Part shown: positions 1-8,643 of the stretch, piece by piece | Numbering within the stretch: the stretch's first letter is position 1 | Layout: each line of letters starts with the position of its first letter | NCBI GenBank assembly: GCA_009379825.1 | Contig: WHTA01000037.1 | Span: 1 to 50,355 of the forward strand | DNA length: 50,355 nt | DNA from: Streptosporangiales bacterium | GTDB lineage: Bacteria > Actinomycetota > Actinomycetes > Streptosporangiales > WHST01 | Direction of reading: 5' to 3' | Translations under genes and position numbers: made by a program | Notes under the pieces: generated by a model | Seen by the model: the letters and a program-made list of their open reading frames with translations, nothing else | What the model was told of the DNA's origin: nothing | Databases searched by the model: none

Positions 1-1
1 A

Positions 2-52
2 CACGGCATCTTCGCCCACAACCTGGTCAAGATCGGTGCACTGGCCGCGTGA
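2..52 (+). mobile_element. C-terminal end of a transposase (cut by window edge)
   Basis: The first bases read in one frame as HGIFAHNLVKIGALAA followed by TGA. A closing AHNLVKI block is common at the C-terminus of DDE transposases of several IS families. Only 16 residues are visible, so the family cannot be assigned. The bases up to about 168 show no gene and probably include the IS terminal repeat, but the other end is outside the window. Confidence 0.45.
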
Positions 53-168
53 AGAGCCACCCGGGAAGACCACGCTCGAAGAAACCCACCAAACACGAAC
101 CAGGTCACCCCAGCCCACCATTTTTCAGGTCGAAGTAGCTATGGCCGATCTATAACTCGGGCGCACTA

Positions 169-1293
169 GTGTCGCCTGGCGTGGGGCACTGGTCGGTCGG
201 GAGCGTCGTTGCGGCCGTGCTCGGCGTGGCCCTCGTCGCCGGCGGATGCACCGGTGGCGACGTCGAGGCCACGCCGAGCAGCACCGGCCCCAAGCCGTCC
301 CCGACGGTGCGCAAGGGCGAACACACCCCGGATCCCTCGGCCGAGCTCTGCCATGCGGTCTCGACCAGGACGCTGCGCAAGCTCGGTATCACCGAACCCG
401 AGATCTCGGCCTACGGCGAGTGCTCGTGGTCCCAGGACGACTCCGACGACGACCATTCGATGCGGCGCGAGCTGACCGTGACCGAGTCGACGTACACGCC
501 GCCGCTGACCAGGCGCAGCTACACGGCCAGCAAGGAGGCGCGGGCGCGGTTCCGCCGGCTGGCCGGCTGGACGGCTGGGCGGGTGTGCCCACCGTGCCCA
601 TGCGGAGGTTCGGCGACGAGGCTAAGGTCGCACGGTTCCTGCTGCCCGCGAGCAAGCGGGCCGAGGTGTGGATAGCGGTGCGGGACAGGAACACCATCGT
701 CGAGGTCAGGGCGCGGATCCAGTCGCTGGCCGACTCCGGGGGCGACCGGATGCCCGCCTTCGACCAGGTCGAGGCGGGCACCCTCGCCGCCGCGCGTGAG
801 CTGCTCGTGGAGCTGGCCGGCGGTAAGCAGCCGGCACCGCCCAGGGTCGGGTACCGGGACGGCGAGTTCGACACCGTACGTCCGGTCTGCTCCGCCGTGC
901 CGACCGCGAACCGCCTGATGCCAGGGGTGAAACAGTGGGACACCTCGCCGCCCGGTGGGCGGCGGCCCGGGTGCGCCTGGACCGACAACGAGACCGAGCA
1001 GCCCAGCCTGGCGGTGGACGTGGAGGCGATCGCACCGAGCCGCACCACCGGGGACGACGCGACCGCCGTCGCGCGCACGCTCTACTACACCAACGACGGT
1101 GAGCGGCTGACCGAGGACGGGCTCGGCGACGAGGCGAAGCTCGACTGGTTCGCGTACGGCGGCGGCAGGTCCCGCACCGTCCGGGTCGTGGTCAGGCACC
1201 CGCGACATCGACACCGACGCATATAGCAGGGACGACGCGATGAACGACGCGTACACCGCGGCCCTGGCGGCGGCGAAGCGGTTGCGTACCTGA
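169..1293 (+). pseudogene. two-module secreted lipoprotein (DUF3558-like), frame broken twice
   Basis: A GTG start gives a signal peptide with lipobox VAGGC (Cys27), so the product would be lipid-anchored outside the membrane. Two similar modules follow. Each has a Cys near an LCHAVS or VCSAV block and a second Cys in a CxW block (ECSW, GCAW), like the DUF3558 lipoproteins of actinomycetes. The frame shifts near 575 and shifts back near 1195, where the continuation ends at TGA 1291. The two shifts compensate, so the C-terminus is again in the original frame. Either two read errors or two indels explain this. It lies upstream of glnA2 with about 100 bp between. Function is unknown. Confidence 0.6.
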
Positions 1294-1393
1294 CAACGCT
1301 GACGGTCGACCGCGGCGCGTTGCTTGCGCGTGGCAGGATGCTCGTACTTGGGTGATATGTGTCCAGGTGGCCTGCCGGCAGGGATGGGATGCG

Positions 1394-2752
1394 ATGGACA
1401 AGCAGACGGAGTTCGTGTTGCGCACCGTGGAGGAGCGCGACATCCGTTTCGTGCGCCTGTGGTTCACCGACGTGCTCGGTTTCCTGAAGTCGGTCGCCGT
1501 CGCGCCCGCTGAGCTGGAGTCCGCGTTCGAGGAGGGCATCGGCTTCGACGGCTCGGCCATCGAGGGCTTCGCCCGGGTCTACGAGTCGGACATGCTCGCG
1601 AAGCCGGACCCTACGACGTTCCAGATCCTGCCGTGGCGCACCGACGCGCCGGGCGCGGCACGGATCTTCTGCGACATCCTGATGCCGGACGGCTCGCCGA
1701 GCCACGCCGACCCGCGGCACGTGCTGCGGCGGGCGCTGAAGCGTGCCGGTGACCTCGGCTTCACCTTCTACGCCCACCCGGAGATCGAGTTCTTCCTCTT
1801 CACCGACCCGCCGACGCCGGGCGGCTATCCGGTGCCGATCGACTCGGGCGGCTACTTCGACCAGACGCCGCACAGCGTCGCGCGCGACTTCAGGCGCACG
1901 GCCGTCACCATGCTGGAGAACATGGGCCTTTCTGTGGAGTTCAGCCACCACGAGGGCGCGCCCGGGCAGCAGGAGATCGACCTGCGGTACGCCGACGCGC
2001 TGAGCACCGCGGACAACATCATGACGTTCCGGTTCGTCATGAAAGAGGTCGCGCTGTCGCAGTCTGTCTACGCCTCGTTCATGCCGAAGCCGTTCACCGA
2101 GTACCCCGGCTCGGGTATGCACACGCACTTCTCCCTCTTCGAAGGTGAGCAGAACGCGTTCTACGAGCCGGGCGGGCAGTACCAGCTGTCCAAGGTCGGC
2201 CGCTCGTTCATCGCCGGCCTGCTCAGGCACGCCAGGGAATACGCCGCGGTGACCAACCAGTGGGTCAACTCGTACAAGCGGCTGTGGAGCTCCGCCGGGC
2301 AGACCGCGGGCGCCGGCGGCGAGGCCCCCGCGTACGTGTGCTGGGGACACAACAACCGGTCGGCGCTCATCCGTATCCCGATGTACTCGCAGCGTGGCCA
2401 CTCCACCCGGGTCGAGGTACGCTCACCGGACTCCGCGTGCAACCCGTACCTGGCGTTCGCGGTGATCCTCGCCGCCGGGTTGAAGGGCATCGAGGAGGAG
2501 TACGAGCTGCTCGACGGAGCCGAGGACGACGTGTGGGCGTTGACCGACGCCGAACGCAGAGTGCTCGGCATCGAGCCGTTGCCGGAGAGCCTCTCCGAAG
2601 CGATCGCCGTCATGCAGGACAGTGAGCTGATCGCGGAAACGCTGGGTGAGCACGTCTTCGACTTCTTCTTGCGCAACAAGCGCGAGGAGTGGAAGGACTA
2701 CCAACGCCAAGTGACTGCTTACGAACGGGATCGATATCTTCCGATCCTCTGA
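1394..2752 (+). CDS. glnA2: glutamine synthetase family protein, GlnA2 type (probable gamma-glutamylpolyamine synthetase)
   Basis: The 452-residue product has the full type I glutamine synthetase layout: an N-terminal beta-grasp with GFDGSAIEGF, the ATP/metal residues in EIEFF, the HTHFSL loop, the NNRSALIRIP nucleotide loop and EVRSPDSACNPYLAF near the C-terminus. The start MDKQTEF matches the start of Streptomyces GlnA2 proteins, so the ATG at 1394 is chosen over the upstream in-frame ATG. It lacks the adenylylation-site region of GlnA1. The S. coelicolor homologues GlnA2 and GlnA3 glutamylate polyamines; that role is inferred here from family likeness. glnE lies 7 kb downstream, as in other actinomycetes. 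Confidence 0.88.
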   Translation: MDKQTEFVLRTVEERDIRFVRLWFTDVLGFLKSVAVAPAELESAFEEGIGFDGSAIEGFARVYESDMLAKPDPTTFQILPWRTDAPGAARIFCDILMPDGSPSHADPRHVLRRALKRAGDLGFTFYAHPEIEFFLFTDPPTPGGYPVPIDSGGYFDQTPHSVARDFRRTAVTMLENMGLSVEFSHHEGAPGQQEIDLRYADALSTADNIMTFRFVMKEVALSQSVYASFMPKPFTEYPGSGMHTHFSLFEGEQNAFYEPGGQYQLSKVGRSFIAGLLRHAREYAAVTNQWVNSYKRLWSSAGQTAGAGGEAPAYVCWGHNNRSALIRIPMYSQRGHSTRVEVRSPDSACNPYLAFAVILAAGLKGIEEEYELLDGAEDDVWALTDAERRVLGIEPLPESLSEAIAVMQDSELIAETLGEHVFDFFLRNKREEWKDYQRQVTAYERDRYLPIL

Positions 2753-2783
2753 CCCATGAAGCGATTGGCGGTAGCGTAACGCC

Positions 2784-3629
2784 ATGGGCACGACCGACGA
2801 CGCGGAAGCAACGAATGTTCTGGTCACAGGGGCGTCCGGGGTCCTCGGTGAGCCGGTAGTCGCCGAGCTTGCTCGGCGCGGTTATCGAGTGCGAGCCATG
2901 AGTCGTGGGCTGGTCGATCTGCCACCTCGTACGAAGAAGGTGAACGTCGACCTCACAAGCGACGAGGGGATCGAGGAAGCGGTCGCCGGCGTCGACACGA
3001 TCGTGCACTGTGCCACCGATCTGGTACGCCACAAGGCGGTCGACGAAGAGGGCACCAAGCGGTTGTTGGCCGCCGCTAGGCTGGCCGAGGTGCGGCACGT
3101 CGTCTACGTCTCGATCGTCGGCGTCGACAAGGTGCCGTACACGTACTACAAGTCCAAGCTCGAAGCCGAGCAGCTGGTCGAGGAGTCCGACGTCGACTGG
3201 ACCATCCAGCGCATTACGCAGTTCCACGACTTCGTGCTCGCCCTGGCGCAGCAGTTCGCGCGCCCGCCGCTCGTGGTGGTGCCGCGGTTACGGGTGCAGC
3301 CGGTGGACGTACGCGACGTCGCACGGCGGCTCGCCGACCTGGTCGCGGCCGGCCCCTCCGGCCGGGTGCCCGACCTCGGTGGGCCGGCGATCTATCGCGG
3401 CGAGGCGCTGTTGCGCAGGTACCTGGCGCACGTAGGTGTGCAACGCACCGTGGTCGCGGCGACGTTGCCCGGTGCGGCCTGGCGGGCGCTGCGGGAAGGC
3501 GCGAACCTCGTGCCGGAGCCCGGCGGCGGCACCATCGGCTTCTTCGAGTTCCTCGACGAGGAGACCGTCGTCGAGGACGGCAAGGTCCTCGTCCGCTCCT
3601 CGTACGCGGAACGGCTCGCCGAGCTGTGA
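2784..3629 (+). CDS. NAD(P)-binding atypical SDR (NmrA-like)
   Basis: The 281-residue protein begins with a Rossmann fold carrying TGASGVLG (about residues 14-21). It continues with the SDR strand motif VDTIVHCAT and a YYKSK block at about 112 in place of the usual YxxxK. Family members bind NAD(P)H and act as oxidoreductases or redox sensors. The substrate cannot be read from the sequence. The start lies 31 bp after glnA2 on the same strand, and the next gene begins 6 bp after its stop, so it is probably the first gene of a short operon or part of the glnA2 transcript. Confidence 0.8.
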   Translation: MGTTDDAEATNVLVTGASGVLGEPVVAELARRGYRVRAMSRGLVDLPPRTKKVNVDLTSDEGIEEAVAGVDTIVHCATDLVRHKAVDEEGTKRLLAAARLAEVRHVVYVSIVGVDKVPYTYYKSKLEAEQLVEESDVDWTIQRITQFHDFVLALAQQFARPPLVVVPRLRVQPVDVRDVARRLADLVAAGPSGRVPDLGGPAIYRGEALLRRYLAHVGVQRTVVAATLPGAAWRALREGANLVPEPGGGTIGFFEFLDEETVVEDGKVLVRSSYAERLAEL

Positions 3630-3635
3630 CCGCCG

Positions 3636-4901
3636 GTGAGCAGCGGTAGGCAACGCCAGGCGGCGATCTACCGGGCCGGGGCCGTCGGGCGCCGTCCGGT
3701 CGTCCCCGTCGGCTACGCCGCGCTGAAGCGGCGCGCCCGCCGTTCGCTGAGCCGCGCGGCTTTCGACTACGTCGCAGGTGGTGCGGGCGTCGAGTCGACG
3801 GTTCGTGCAAACAGGGCGGCGTTCGAGCGCAGGCGCATCGTGCCGCGCATGCTGGTCGACGTGGCCGAGCGCGACACGGCGGTGACCGTGCTCGGGCGCC
3901 GGCTGCCCACGCCGCTGCTGCTCGCGCCCGTGGGTGCGCTCGAGATCGTGCACCGGCAGGCGGACGTGGCGGTCGCGCGTGCCGCGGCCGCGGAAGGCGT
4001 GCCCGTGGTGTTCTCCACCCAGGCGTCGCGCCCGCTCGAGCAGTGTGCGGCGGCGATGGGGGACGGGCCGCGGTGGTTCCAGCTGTACTGGAGCTCGTCG
4101 GACGACCTGGTGCGGAGCTTCGTCGCCCGCGCGGAGGCTACTGGCTGTGACGCCATCGTCGTGACGTTGGACACCACCATGCTGGGTTGGCGGACGAGGG
4201 ACCTGAACCGTGCGTACCTGCCGTTCGCGCACGGTCACGGCATCGCCCAGTACACCTCGGACCCGGTGTTCCGGCGCCTAGTCGACGACCGGCTCGCCCA
4301 CCCCCAGCCGCGGGAACGCCCGCGGCCGGCGCCGGCTGCCGTGCGGACGCTCGTCGACCTGGCCCGCGCCCATCCAGGCGCGTTCCTGCGCAACCTGCGG
4401 TCGCCGCGACCGGTGGCGGCCGTCGAGACGTTCCTCGACGTGTTCTCCCGGCCGACGCTGGCGTGGCCCGACCTGGCGCACCTGCGGGAGCTGACGACAC
4501 TGCCGATCGTGCTGAAGGGCATCCTGCATCCCGACGACGCGGCGCACGCGGTCGACGCCGGCGTGGACGCGGTGGTGGTGTCGAACCACGGCGGCCGGCA
4601 GGTCGACGGTGCCGTCGGCGCGCTGGACGCGCTGCCCGACGTGGTGGCGGCGGTGGCCGGGCGGCTGCCGGTGCTCTTCGACAGCGGCGTACGCACCGGA
4701 GCGGACGTGGTCAAGGCGCTGGCGCTCGGCGCTAGCGCCGTGCTCGTCGGCCGGCCGTACGTCTACGGCCTCGCGGTGGCCGGCGAGACCGGCGTACGCG
4801 AGGTGATCAGGAACCTGGCGGCCGACCTCGACCTCACCATGGGGCTGGCCGGCTGCCGCCGGGTCGGTGACCTCGGTCCTGAGGTCGTACGTACCCGATG
4901 A
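3636..4901 (+). CDS. FMN-dependent alpha-hydroxy-acid oxidase/dehydrogenase (lactate monooxygenase-like)
   Basis: The 421-residue TIM-barrel protein has the hallmarks of the FMN alpha-hydroxy-acid family. FDYVAGGAG lies near the N-terminus, FQLYWSSSD and VTLDTTMLGWR follow, SNHGGRQVDG carries the catalytic His and the substrate-binding Arg, and FDSGVRTGADVVKALALGA forms the FMN phosphate site. The YWSS spacing and the inserted middle loop (about residues 200-260) resemble lactate 2-monooxygenase more than LldD. Expected reaction is oxidation of an L-2-hydroxy acid such as lactate. It uses a GTG start 6 bp after the SDR stop. Confidence 0.85.
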   Translation: MSSGRQRQAAIYRAGAVGRRPVVPVGYAALKRRARRSLSRAAFDYVAGGAGVESTVRANRAAFERRRIVPRMLVDVAERDTAVTVLGRRLPTPLLLAPVGALEIVHRQADVAVARAAAAEGVPVVFSTQASRPLEQCAAAMGDGPRWFQLYWSSSDDLVRSFVARAEATGCDAIVVTLDTTMLGWRTRDLNRAYLPFAHGHGIAQYTSDPVFRRLVDDRLAHPQPRERPRPAPAAVRTLVDLARAHPGAFLRNLRSPRPVAAVETFLDVFSRPTLAWPDLAHLRELTTLPIVLKGILHPDDAAHAVDAGVDAVVVSNHGGRQVDGAVGALDALPDVVAAVAGRLPVLFDSGVRTGADVVKALALGASAVLVGRPYVYGLAVAGETGVREVIRNLAADLDLTMGLAGCRRVGDLGPEVVRTR

Positions 4902-4913
4902 GGGCAGGATGGA

Positions 4914-4942
4914 CAACTGGAGACATTCGTCTCATCCAGTTG
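4914..4942 (+). promoter_or_regulatory. bulged inverted repeat between two genes
   Basis: CAACTGG (4914-4920) is repeated in reverse as CCAGTTG (4936-4942). A nested AGAC/GTCT pair leaves only attc as the loop. It would fold into a hairpin with a small bulge, or serve as a dyad operator. It sits about 65 bp upstream of the glyoxalase-like start, after the oxidase stop. No T-run follows, so a simple terminator is less likely. Confidence 0.4.
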
Positions 4943-5005
4943 GCAGCCGACCGCCGACACGGCATCGTCTGTTCCGGACCATAGCAGCTGGGAGGGCAGG
5001 AACCA

Positions 5006-5632
5006 GTGATCGAGCCGCAACTCGACCACATCGTCTACGCCGCGCCCGACGTCGACGAGCTGGTCGCGTCGTTCGAGGAACGCACCGGGGTGCACGCGCC
5101 GTTCGGCGGCCGACACGTGGGCAAGGGCAGCCGCAACCACCTGGTGCGGCTCGGGCCGCTCGCCTACCTCGAGCTGATCGGGCCGGACGACCCGTCCGCG
5201 CCCGGCCGGGGCACCACCGCGTGGGGCATCCACGAGCTGACCGAGCCGCGCATCGTGGCCTGGCTGGTGCACCCCACCGACCTGGACGGGACGATCCGGC
5301 GGGCCAGGGAGCGCGGCTACGAGCCCGGCGAGGTGCAGCCGATGTCGCGGCAGACCCCGAAGGGGTCGCTGCTGGAGTGGCGGCTGGCCAAGTGGCCGCC
5401 GGAGAACAAGGATGGCCTGGTGCCGGCGCTGATCGACTGGCAGGACTCGCCGCAGCCGGCGACCGGTGACCTGCCCGAGCTGCCGCTGCTCTCGTTCGCC
5501 GGCCGACACCCGGACCCGGACGCGGTGCGCAAGGACCTCGACGCGCTGGACGTCACGCTCGACCTGCACCGGGGAGCGCCCGGCTTCGAGGTCGTGCTCG
5601 ACACCCCGAACGGACAGGTAACGCTGTCCTGA
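5006..5632 (+). CDS. VOC/glyoxalase-like domain protein
   Basis: The 208-residue protein starts with DHIVYAAPDVDEL, a typical first strand of a vicinal-oxygen-chelate fold. HLVRLG and YLELIGPD continue the first module (the E of YLELIG is a usual metal ligand), with a weaker second module ending VVLDTPNGQV. This matches the glyoxalase-like PF13468 type rather than lactoylglutathione lyase. The substrate is unknown. The GTG start at 5006 is supported by the GGGAGG tract upstream. The next gene follows after 19 bp with its own GAAAGGA site. Confidence 0.78.
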   Translation: MIEPQLDHIVYAAPDVDELVASFEERTGVHAPFGGRHVGKGSRNHLVRLGPLAYLELIGPDDPSAPGRGTTAWGIHELTEPRIVAWLVHPTDLDGTIRRARERGYEPGEVQPMSRQTPKGSLLEWRLAKWPPENKDGLVPALIDWQDSPQPATGDLPELPLLSFAGRHPDPDAVRKDLDALDVTLDLHRGAPGFEVVLDTPNGQVTLS

Positions 5633-5651
5633 CCCGAGAAAGGAACCTGGC

Positions 5652-6629
5652 ATGGCCAGAAAGCTCGGCCTTACCCTGCCGCAGCGCGGTGTGTTCTTCG
5701 ACGCGATCACGTACTCCGAGCTCGTCGAGACCGGTCACTTCGCGGACGAGTCCGGTGTCTACGACTCGCTGTGGATCGGCGACAGCCTGCTGGCCAAGCC
5801 GCGCCCTGAGTCGATCGCGCTGTTCGGTTCGCTCGCCGCTGTGACCGAACGGGTCGAGCTCGCGGTCGGCTGCATGGCGAGCTTCCCCGTGCGTGACCCG
5901 ATCCTGTTCGCCGACCAGTGGGCGACGCTCGACCAGCTCTCCAACGGGCGGATGCTGCTCGCCGCCTGCACGGGCATCGTGAAGGCGCGGGACGCGTCGG
6001 CGAAGGAGGGCGCGCTGTACGGCGTCACCGACAAGTCGCGCACCGGCCGGCTGGAGGAGTACATGCACATCCTCCGCCGGCTGTGGACCGAGGACAACGT
6101 GACGTTCGAGGGCCGGTACCTCAGCTTCGAGGACGTCTCCGTGAACCCGAAGCCGGTGCAGTCGCCGCCGCCGATCCACATCGCGTCGAACCCGGACCCG
6201 CGGCTGCGTGCGGAGAAGGCGCTGCGGCGCGTCGCGCGGCTGGCCGACGGCTGGATGACCACGAGGAAGGCGCCCGGCTACCTGACCGAGAACTGGCCGT
6301 TGGTGCGGCAGTACCTGGAGGAGGAGGGGCGCGACCCGGACAACTTCCCGGTCGTCGGTTACCACAACGTCAACCTCAACCCGGACCGCGACGCCGCGTA
6401 CGACGAGAGCTACCGGTTCCTCAGGGAGTACTACGGCCCGGTGTACTCGGAGGAGGACGCCAAGTACTGGACGGCCGCGGGCTCGGTCGACCAGGTCATC
6501 GCCGACCTGAACCAGCTGTACGCCGACGGCGCCACCGAGATCACGCTGCGGATCACGTCGTGGAACTGGCGGGAGCAGATCAAGGTGCTCACCGACGAGG
6601 TCATCCCGGCGGTGCGCGCCGCCGGTTAA
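5652..6629 (+). CDS. LLM-class F420/FMN-dependent oxidoreductase
   Basis: The 325-residue protein has the bacterial luciferase-like barrel: a LGLTLPQRG start, DSLWIGDSLL, VELAVGCMASFPVRDPILFADQWATLDQLSNGR and FEGRYLSFEDVSVNPKP-type blocks, each in the usual order. In actinomycetes such enzymes often use F420 rather than FMN; the sequence alone does not decide. It lies between a glyoxalase-like gene and an amidotransferase gene with 10-20 bp gaps, so all three are probably co-transcribed in a catabolic or detoxification operon. Confidence 0.85.
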   Translation: MARKLGLTLPQRGVFFDAITYSELVETGHFADESGVYDSLWIGDSLLAKPRPESIALFGSLAAVTERVELAVGCMASFPVRDPILFADQWATLDQLSNGRMLLAACTGIVKARDASAKEGALYGVTDKSRTGRLEEYMHILRRLWTEDNVTFEGRYLSFEDVSVNPKPVQSPPPIHIASNPDPRLRAEKALRRVARLADGWMTTRKAPGYLTENWPLVRQYLEEEGRDPDNFPVVGYHNVNLNPDRDAAYDESYRFLREYYGPVYSEEDAKYWTAAGSVDQVIADLNQLYADGATEITLRITSWNWREQIKVLTDEVIPAVRAAG

Positions 6630-6639
6630 CCTGGCGGCG

Positions 6640-7368
6640 ATGGCAGGGACGAGCCACGGTCCGCCGCGGGTGCTGGCCGTACAGAACGGCGAGCGCGGCG
6701 GGCCGCGCCGCTTCGGCGACTGGTTGACCGAGGACGGCCTCGTCGTCGACGTCGTGCCCGCGTACGCCGGCACCTCGTTGCCGCGGACGCTGGAACACGA
6801 CGCGCTGCTCGTGCTCGGCGGCGGTTACCTGCCCGACGACGACGAGCGGGCGCCGTGGCTCGCCCGCACCAGGGAGCTGGCCGGCCAGGCGCTAGCGGCC
6901 GGTGTGCCGTTCTTCGGCATCTGTCTCGGCGGCCAGCTGCTCGCGCACGTCGCCGGCGGCGAGGTGCAGGGCGACGTCGGCGCGCCGGAGAACGGCAGCA
7001 CCCCCGTCACCATCCGCGCGGAGGCGGCCGACGACCCACTGTTCCAGGGGCTGCCCGACGTGGTGCCGGCGATCGAGCACCACGTGGACGCGATCACCGC
7101 GCTGCCGCCGGATGCGGTGTGGCTGGCGGAGACGCAGCGCTGCCCGTACCAGGCGTTCCGGGTCGGCCCGCGGGCGTGGGGCGTGCAGTTCCACCCGGAG
7201 ACGACGCCGGACCGGATCCCGCAGTGGAACGCCGACACCATGCGTACGCAGGGCTTCGAGCCCGAGCAGGTGTACCGGCAGGCGATCATCGACGAGCCGG
7301 TGTCGACCCCCGTGTGGCGCGCCGTGGCCCACCGCTTCGCCCAGCTCGTGCACGCCACCGACCGGTAG
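6640..7368 (+). CDS. class I glutamine amidotransferase
   Basis: The 242-residue stand-alone GATase1 domain has the nucleophile elbow FGICLGGQ (Cys near residue 96) and the catalytic His-Glu in QFHPET. It most resembles the GMP-synthase-like amidotransferases that have no attached synthetase. Those release ammonia from glutamine or hydrolyse a gamma-glutamyl compound. Since a GlnA2-type enzyme lies upstream, a role in gamma-glutamyl amine breakdown is possible but unproven. The start is 10 bp after the flavin oxidoreductase stop. Confidence 0.82.
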   Translation: MAGTSHGPPRVLAVQNGERGGPRRFGDWLTEDGLVVDVVPAYAGTSLPRTLEHDALLVLGGGYLPDDDERAPWLARTRELAGQALAAGVPFFGICLGGQLLAHVAGGEVQGDVGAPENGSTPVTIRAEAADDPLFQGLPDVVPAIEHHVDAITALPPDAVWLAETQRCPYQAFRVGPRAWGVQFHPETTPDRIPQWNADTMRTQGFEPEQVYRQAIIDEPVSTPVWRAVAHRFAQLVHATDR

Positions 7369-7413
7369 CGCGCCGCCGCGACGGTAGCTCACTTGCCGCA
7401 ACGCCCTCGTGTG

Positions 7414-7431
7414 CGTACAATTTCTTGTACG
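7414..7431 (+). promoter_or_regulatory. palindromic operator of the yefM-yoeB operon
   Basis: CGTACAA (7414-7420) and TTGTACG (7425-7431) form a perfect 7-bp inverted repeat around tttc. It ends 1 nt before the AGGGAGG ribosome site (7433-7439). E. coli YefM-YoeB autoregulates at operators built on TGTACA, and the arms here contain the same GTAC core. Binding here would block transcription or initiation of the antitoxin-toxin mRNA. Confidence 0.65.
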
Positions 7432-7445
7432 TAGGGAGGTGGATC

Positions 7446-7697
7446 GTGAGGACCATGTCGTACTCCGAGTCCCGCGCACGGTACGCCGAGACGCTGGACT
7501 CCGTCACCGATGACCGCGAGGAAGTGATCATCACTCGTGCTGGGCACGACCCCGTGGTCATGGTTGCGCTCGACGACTATGAGTCGTTGAAGGAGACCGC
7601 CTACCTGCTCAAGAGCCCGGAGAACGCTCGCCGGCTGCTGACATCCATTGAGCGGCTCGAACACGGCGAGGGGATCCGGCGGGACCTGGTGGAATGA
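7446..7697 (+). CDS. yefM: YefM/RelB-family antitoxin (Phd-YefM fold)
   Basis: The small acidic protein has SYSESRARYAETLDSV at the N-terminus, then EEVIITRAGHDPVVMVALDDYESLKET-like blocks typical of the Phd/YefM DNA-binding dimer, and a charged toxin-wrapping tail ending GEGIRRDLVE. The GTG at 7446 is preferred because AGGGAGG ends 6 nt upstream; an ATG lies three codons later (7455). The stop overlaps the toxin start by 4 nt, so the two are translationally coupled, which keeps antitoxin in excess. It should neutralise YoeB and repress its own operon. Confidence 0.9.
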   Translation: MRTMSYSESRARYAETLDSVTDDREEVIITRAGHDPVVMVALDDYESLKETAYLLKSPENARRLLTSIERLEHGEGIRRDLVE

Positions 7698-7954
7698 AGC
7701 TGGTCTGGGACCAGAACGCCTGGGACGACTACCTCTGGTGGCAGACTCAGGATCGCAAAACCCTCAAGCGGATCAACGTGCTGATCAAAGAGATCCAGCG
7801 CAACGGCAACGAGGGTATCGGCAAACCCGAACCACTCAAACACGGCTTCCAGGGCTACTGGTCGCGCCGGGTCACCGACGAGCACCGTCTCGTGTACAAG
7901 GTCGCCGACGACGAGATCCGCATTGCGGCCTGCCGATACCACTACGGCAGCTGA
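7694..7954 (+). CDS. yoeB: YoeB-family mRNA interferase toxin
   Basis: This 86-residue protein has the complete Txe/YoeB sequence pattern: MKLVWDQNAWDDYLWW at the start, NVLIKEIQRN, GKPEPLKHGFQGYWSRR, DEHRLVYKV and a C-terminal CRYHYGS. The catalytic residues expected for YoeB (Glu in KPEPLK, the Arg after WSR, and the C-terminal His-Tyr) are present. YoeB binds the ribosome and cuts mRNA in the A site. Length is normal and nothing suggests inactivation. The pair is flanked by unrelated metabolic genes, consistent with chromosomal insertion. Confidence 0.93.
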   Translation: MKLVWDQNAWDDYLWWQTQDRKTLKRINVLIKEIQRNGNEGIGKPEPLKHGFQGYWSRRVTDEHRLVYKVADDEIRIAACRYHYGS

Positions 7955-7980
7955 CAGCCCGCGACCTGCGCCGCCGCGGT

Positions 7981-8643
7981 TTACGCGGGGTCGGTGGGGA
8001 GCAGGGTGCGCAGGGCGGCGACGGCGTTCTCGCGGTGTTCGTCGAGCACCTTCACCAGGGTGTCCGCGTCGCCGGTTCGGATGGCCGCCACCGCCTGCTC
8101 GTGCTCGTGCACGACGGTCGACCGGTGCTCGGCGAGGTTGTAGTACAACGAGCGGTACGCGTCGGTGGCGTCCCACAGCAGCCGGACGAACCTGACCAGC
8201 CTGGGCAGCCCGCACGGGTCCATCAGGGCGAAGTGGAAGCGGCGGTTGGCCTCGGTCATCGCGGCCAGGTCGCCGGCGGCCGACGCCCGCTCGACGTCGT
8301 GGTGCGCGTCGAGCACGCGGGTGACGTCCTCGGCGGTGAGCCGCGGCAGCGCCTCGCCTACCGCCTCCGGTTCCAGCAGCGCGCGGATCCGGTAGACCTC
8401 GAGCAGGTCGGCCAGCGAGAGCTCCGCGACGAAGTAGCCGCGGTGGGCGGCGTAGGTGACCTGGCCTTCACCCTCCAGGATCTTCAGCGCCTCGCGCAGC
8501 GGCACCCGGCTGACGCCGAGCTCCTCGGCCAGCGCGTCCTGGCGGATCTGCTCGCCGGGACGCAGTGTCCCCGCGGTGAGGAAGCCGCGCAGCTCGGCCA
8601 GCACGGCCTGCTGCGCGGTGGGCGGCTTCACCGAGCCGCTCAC
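7981..8643 (-). CDS. GntR-family regulator, FadR subfamily (FCD domain)
   Basis: Residues 10-75 form a winged helix with LRPGEQIRQDALAEELGVSR and VPLREALKILEGEG, the standard GntR recognition helix. The all-helical C-terminal half contains the FCD metal/ligand residues in the EANRRFHFALM and EHEQAVAAI regions. The start codon overlaps the stop of the upstream CoA-transferase gene by 4 nt, so both lie in one transcript and the protein probably controls it. The ligand is likely a carboxylic acid or CoA ester handled by that enzyme. Confidence 0.88.
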   Translation of the reverse strand: MSGSVKPPTAQQAVLAELRGFLTAGTLRPGEQIRQDALAEELGVSRVPLREALKILEGEGQVTYAAHRGYFVAELSLADLLEVYRIRALLEPEAVGEALPRLTAEDVTRVLDAHHDVERASAAGDLAAMTEANRRFHFALMDPCGLPRLVRFVRLLWDATDAYRSLYYNLAEHRSTVVHEHEQAVAAIRTGDADTLVKVLDEHRENAVAALRTLLPTDPA

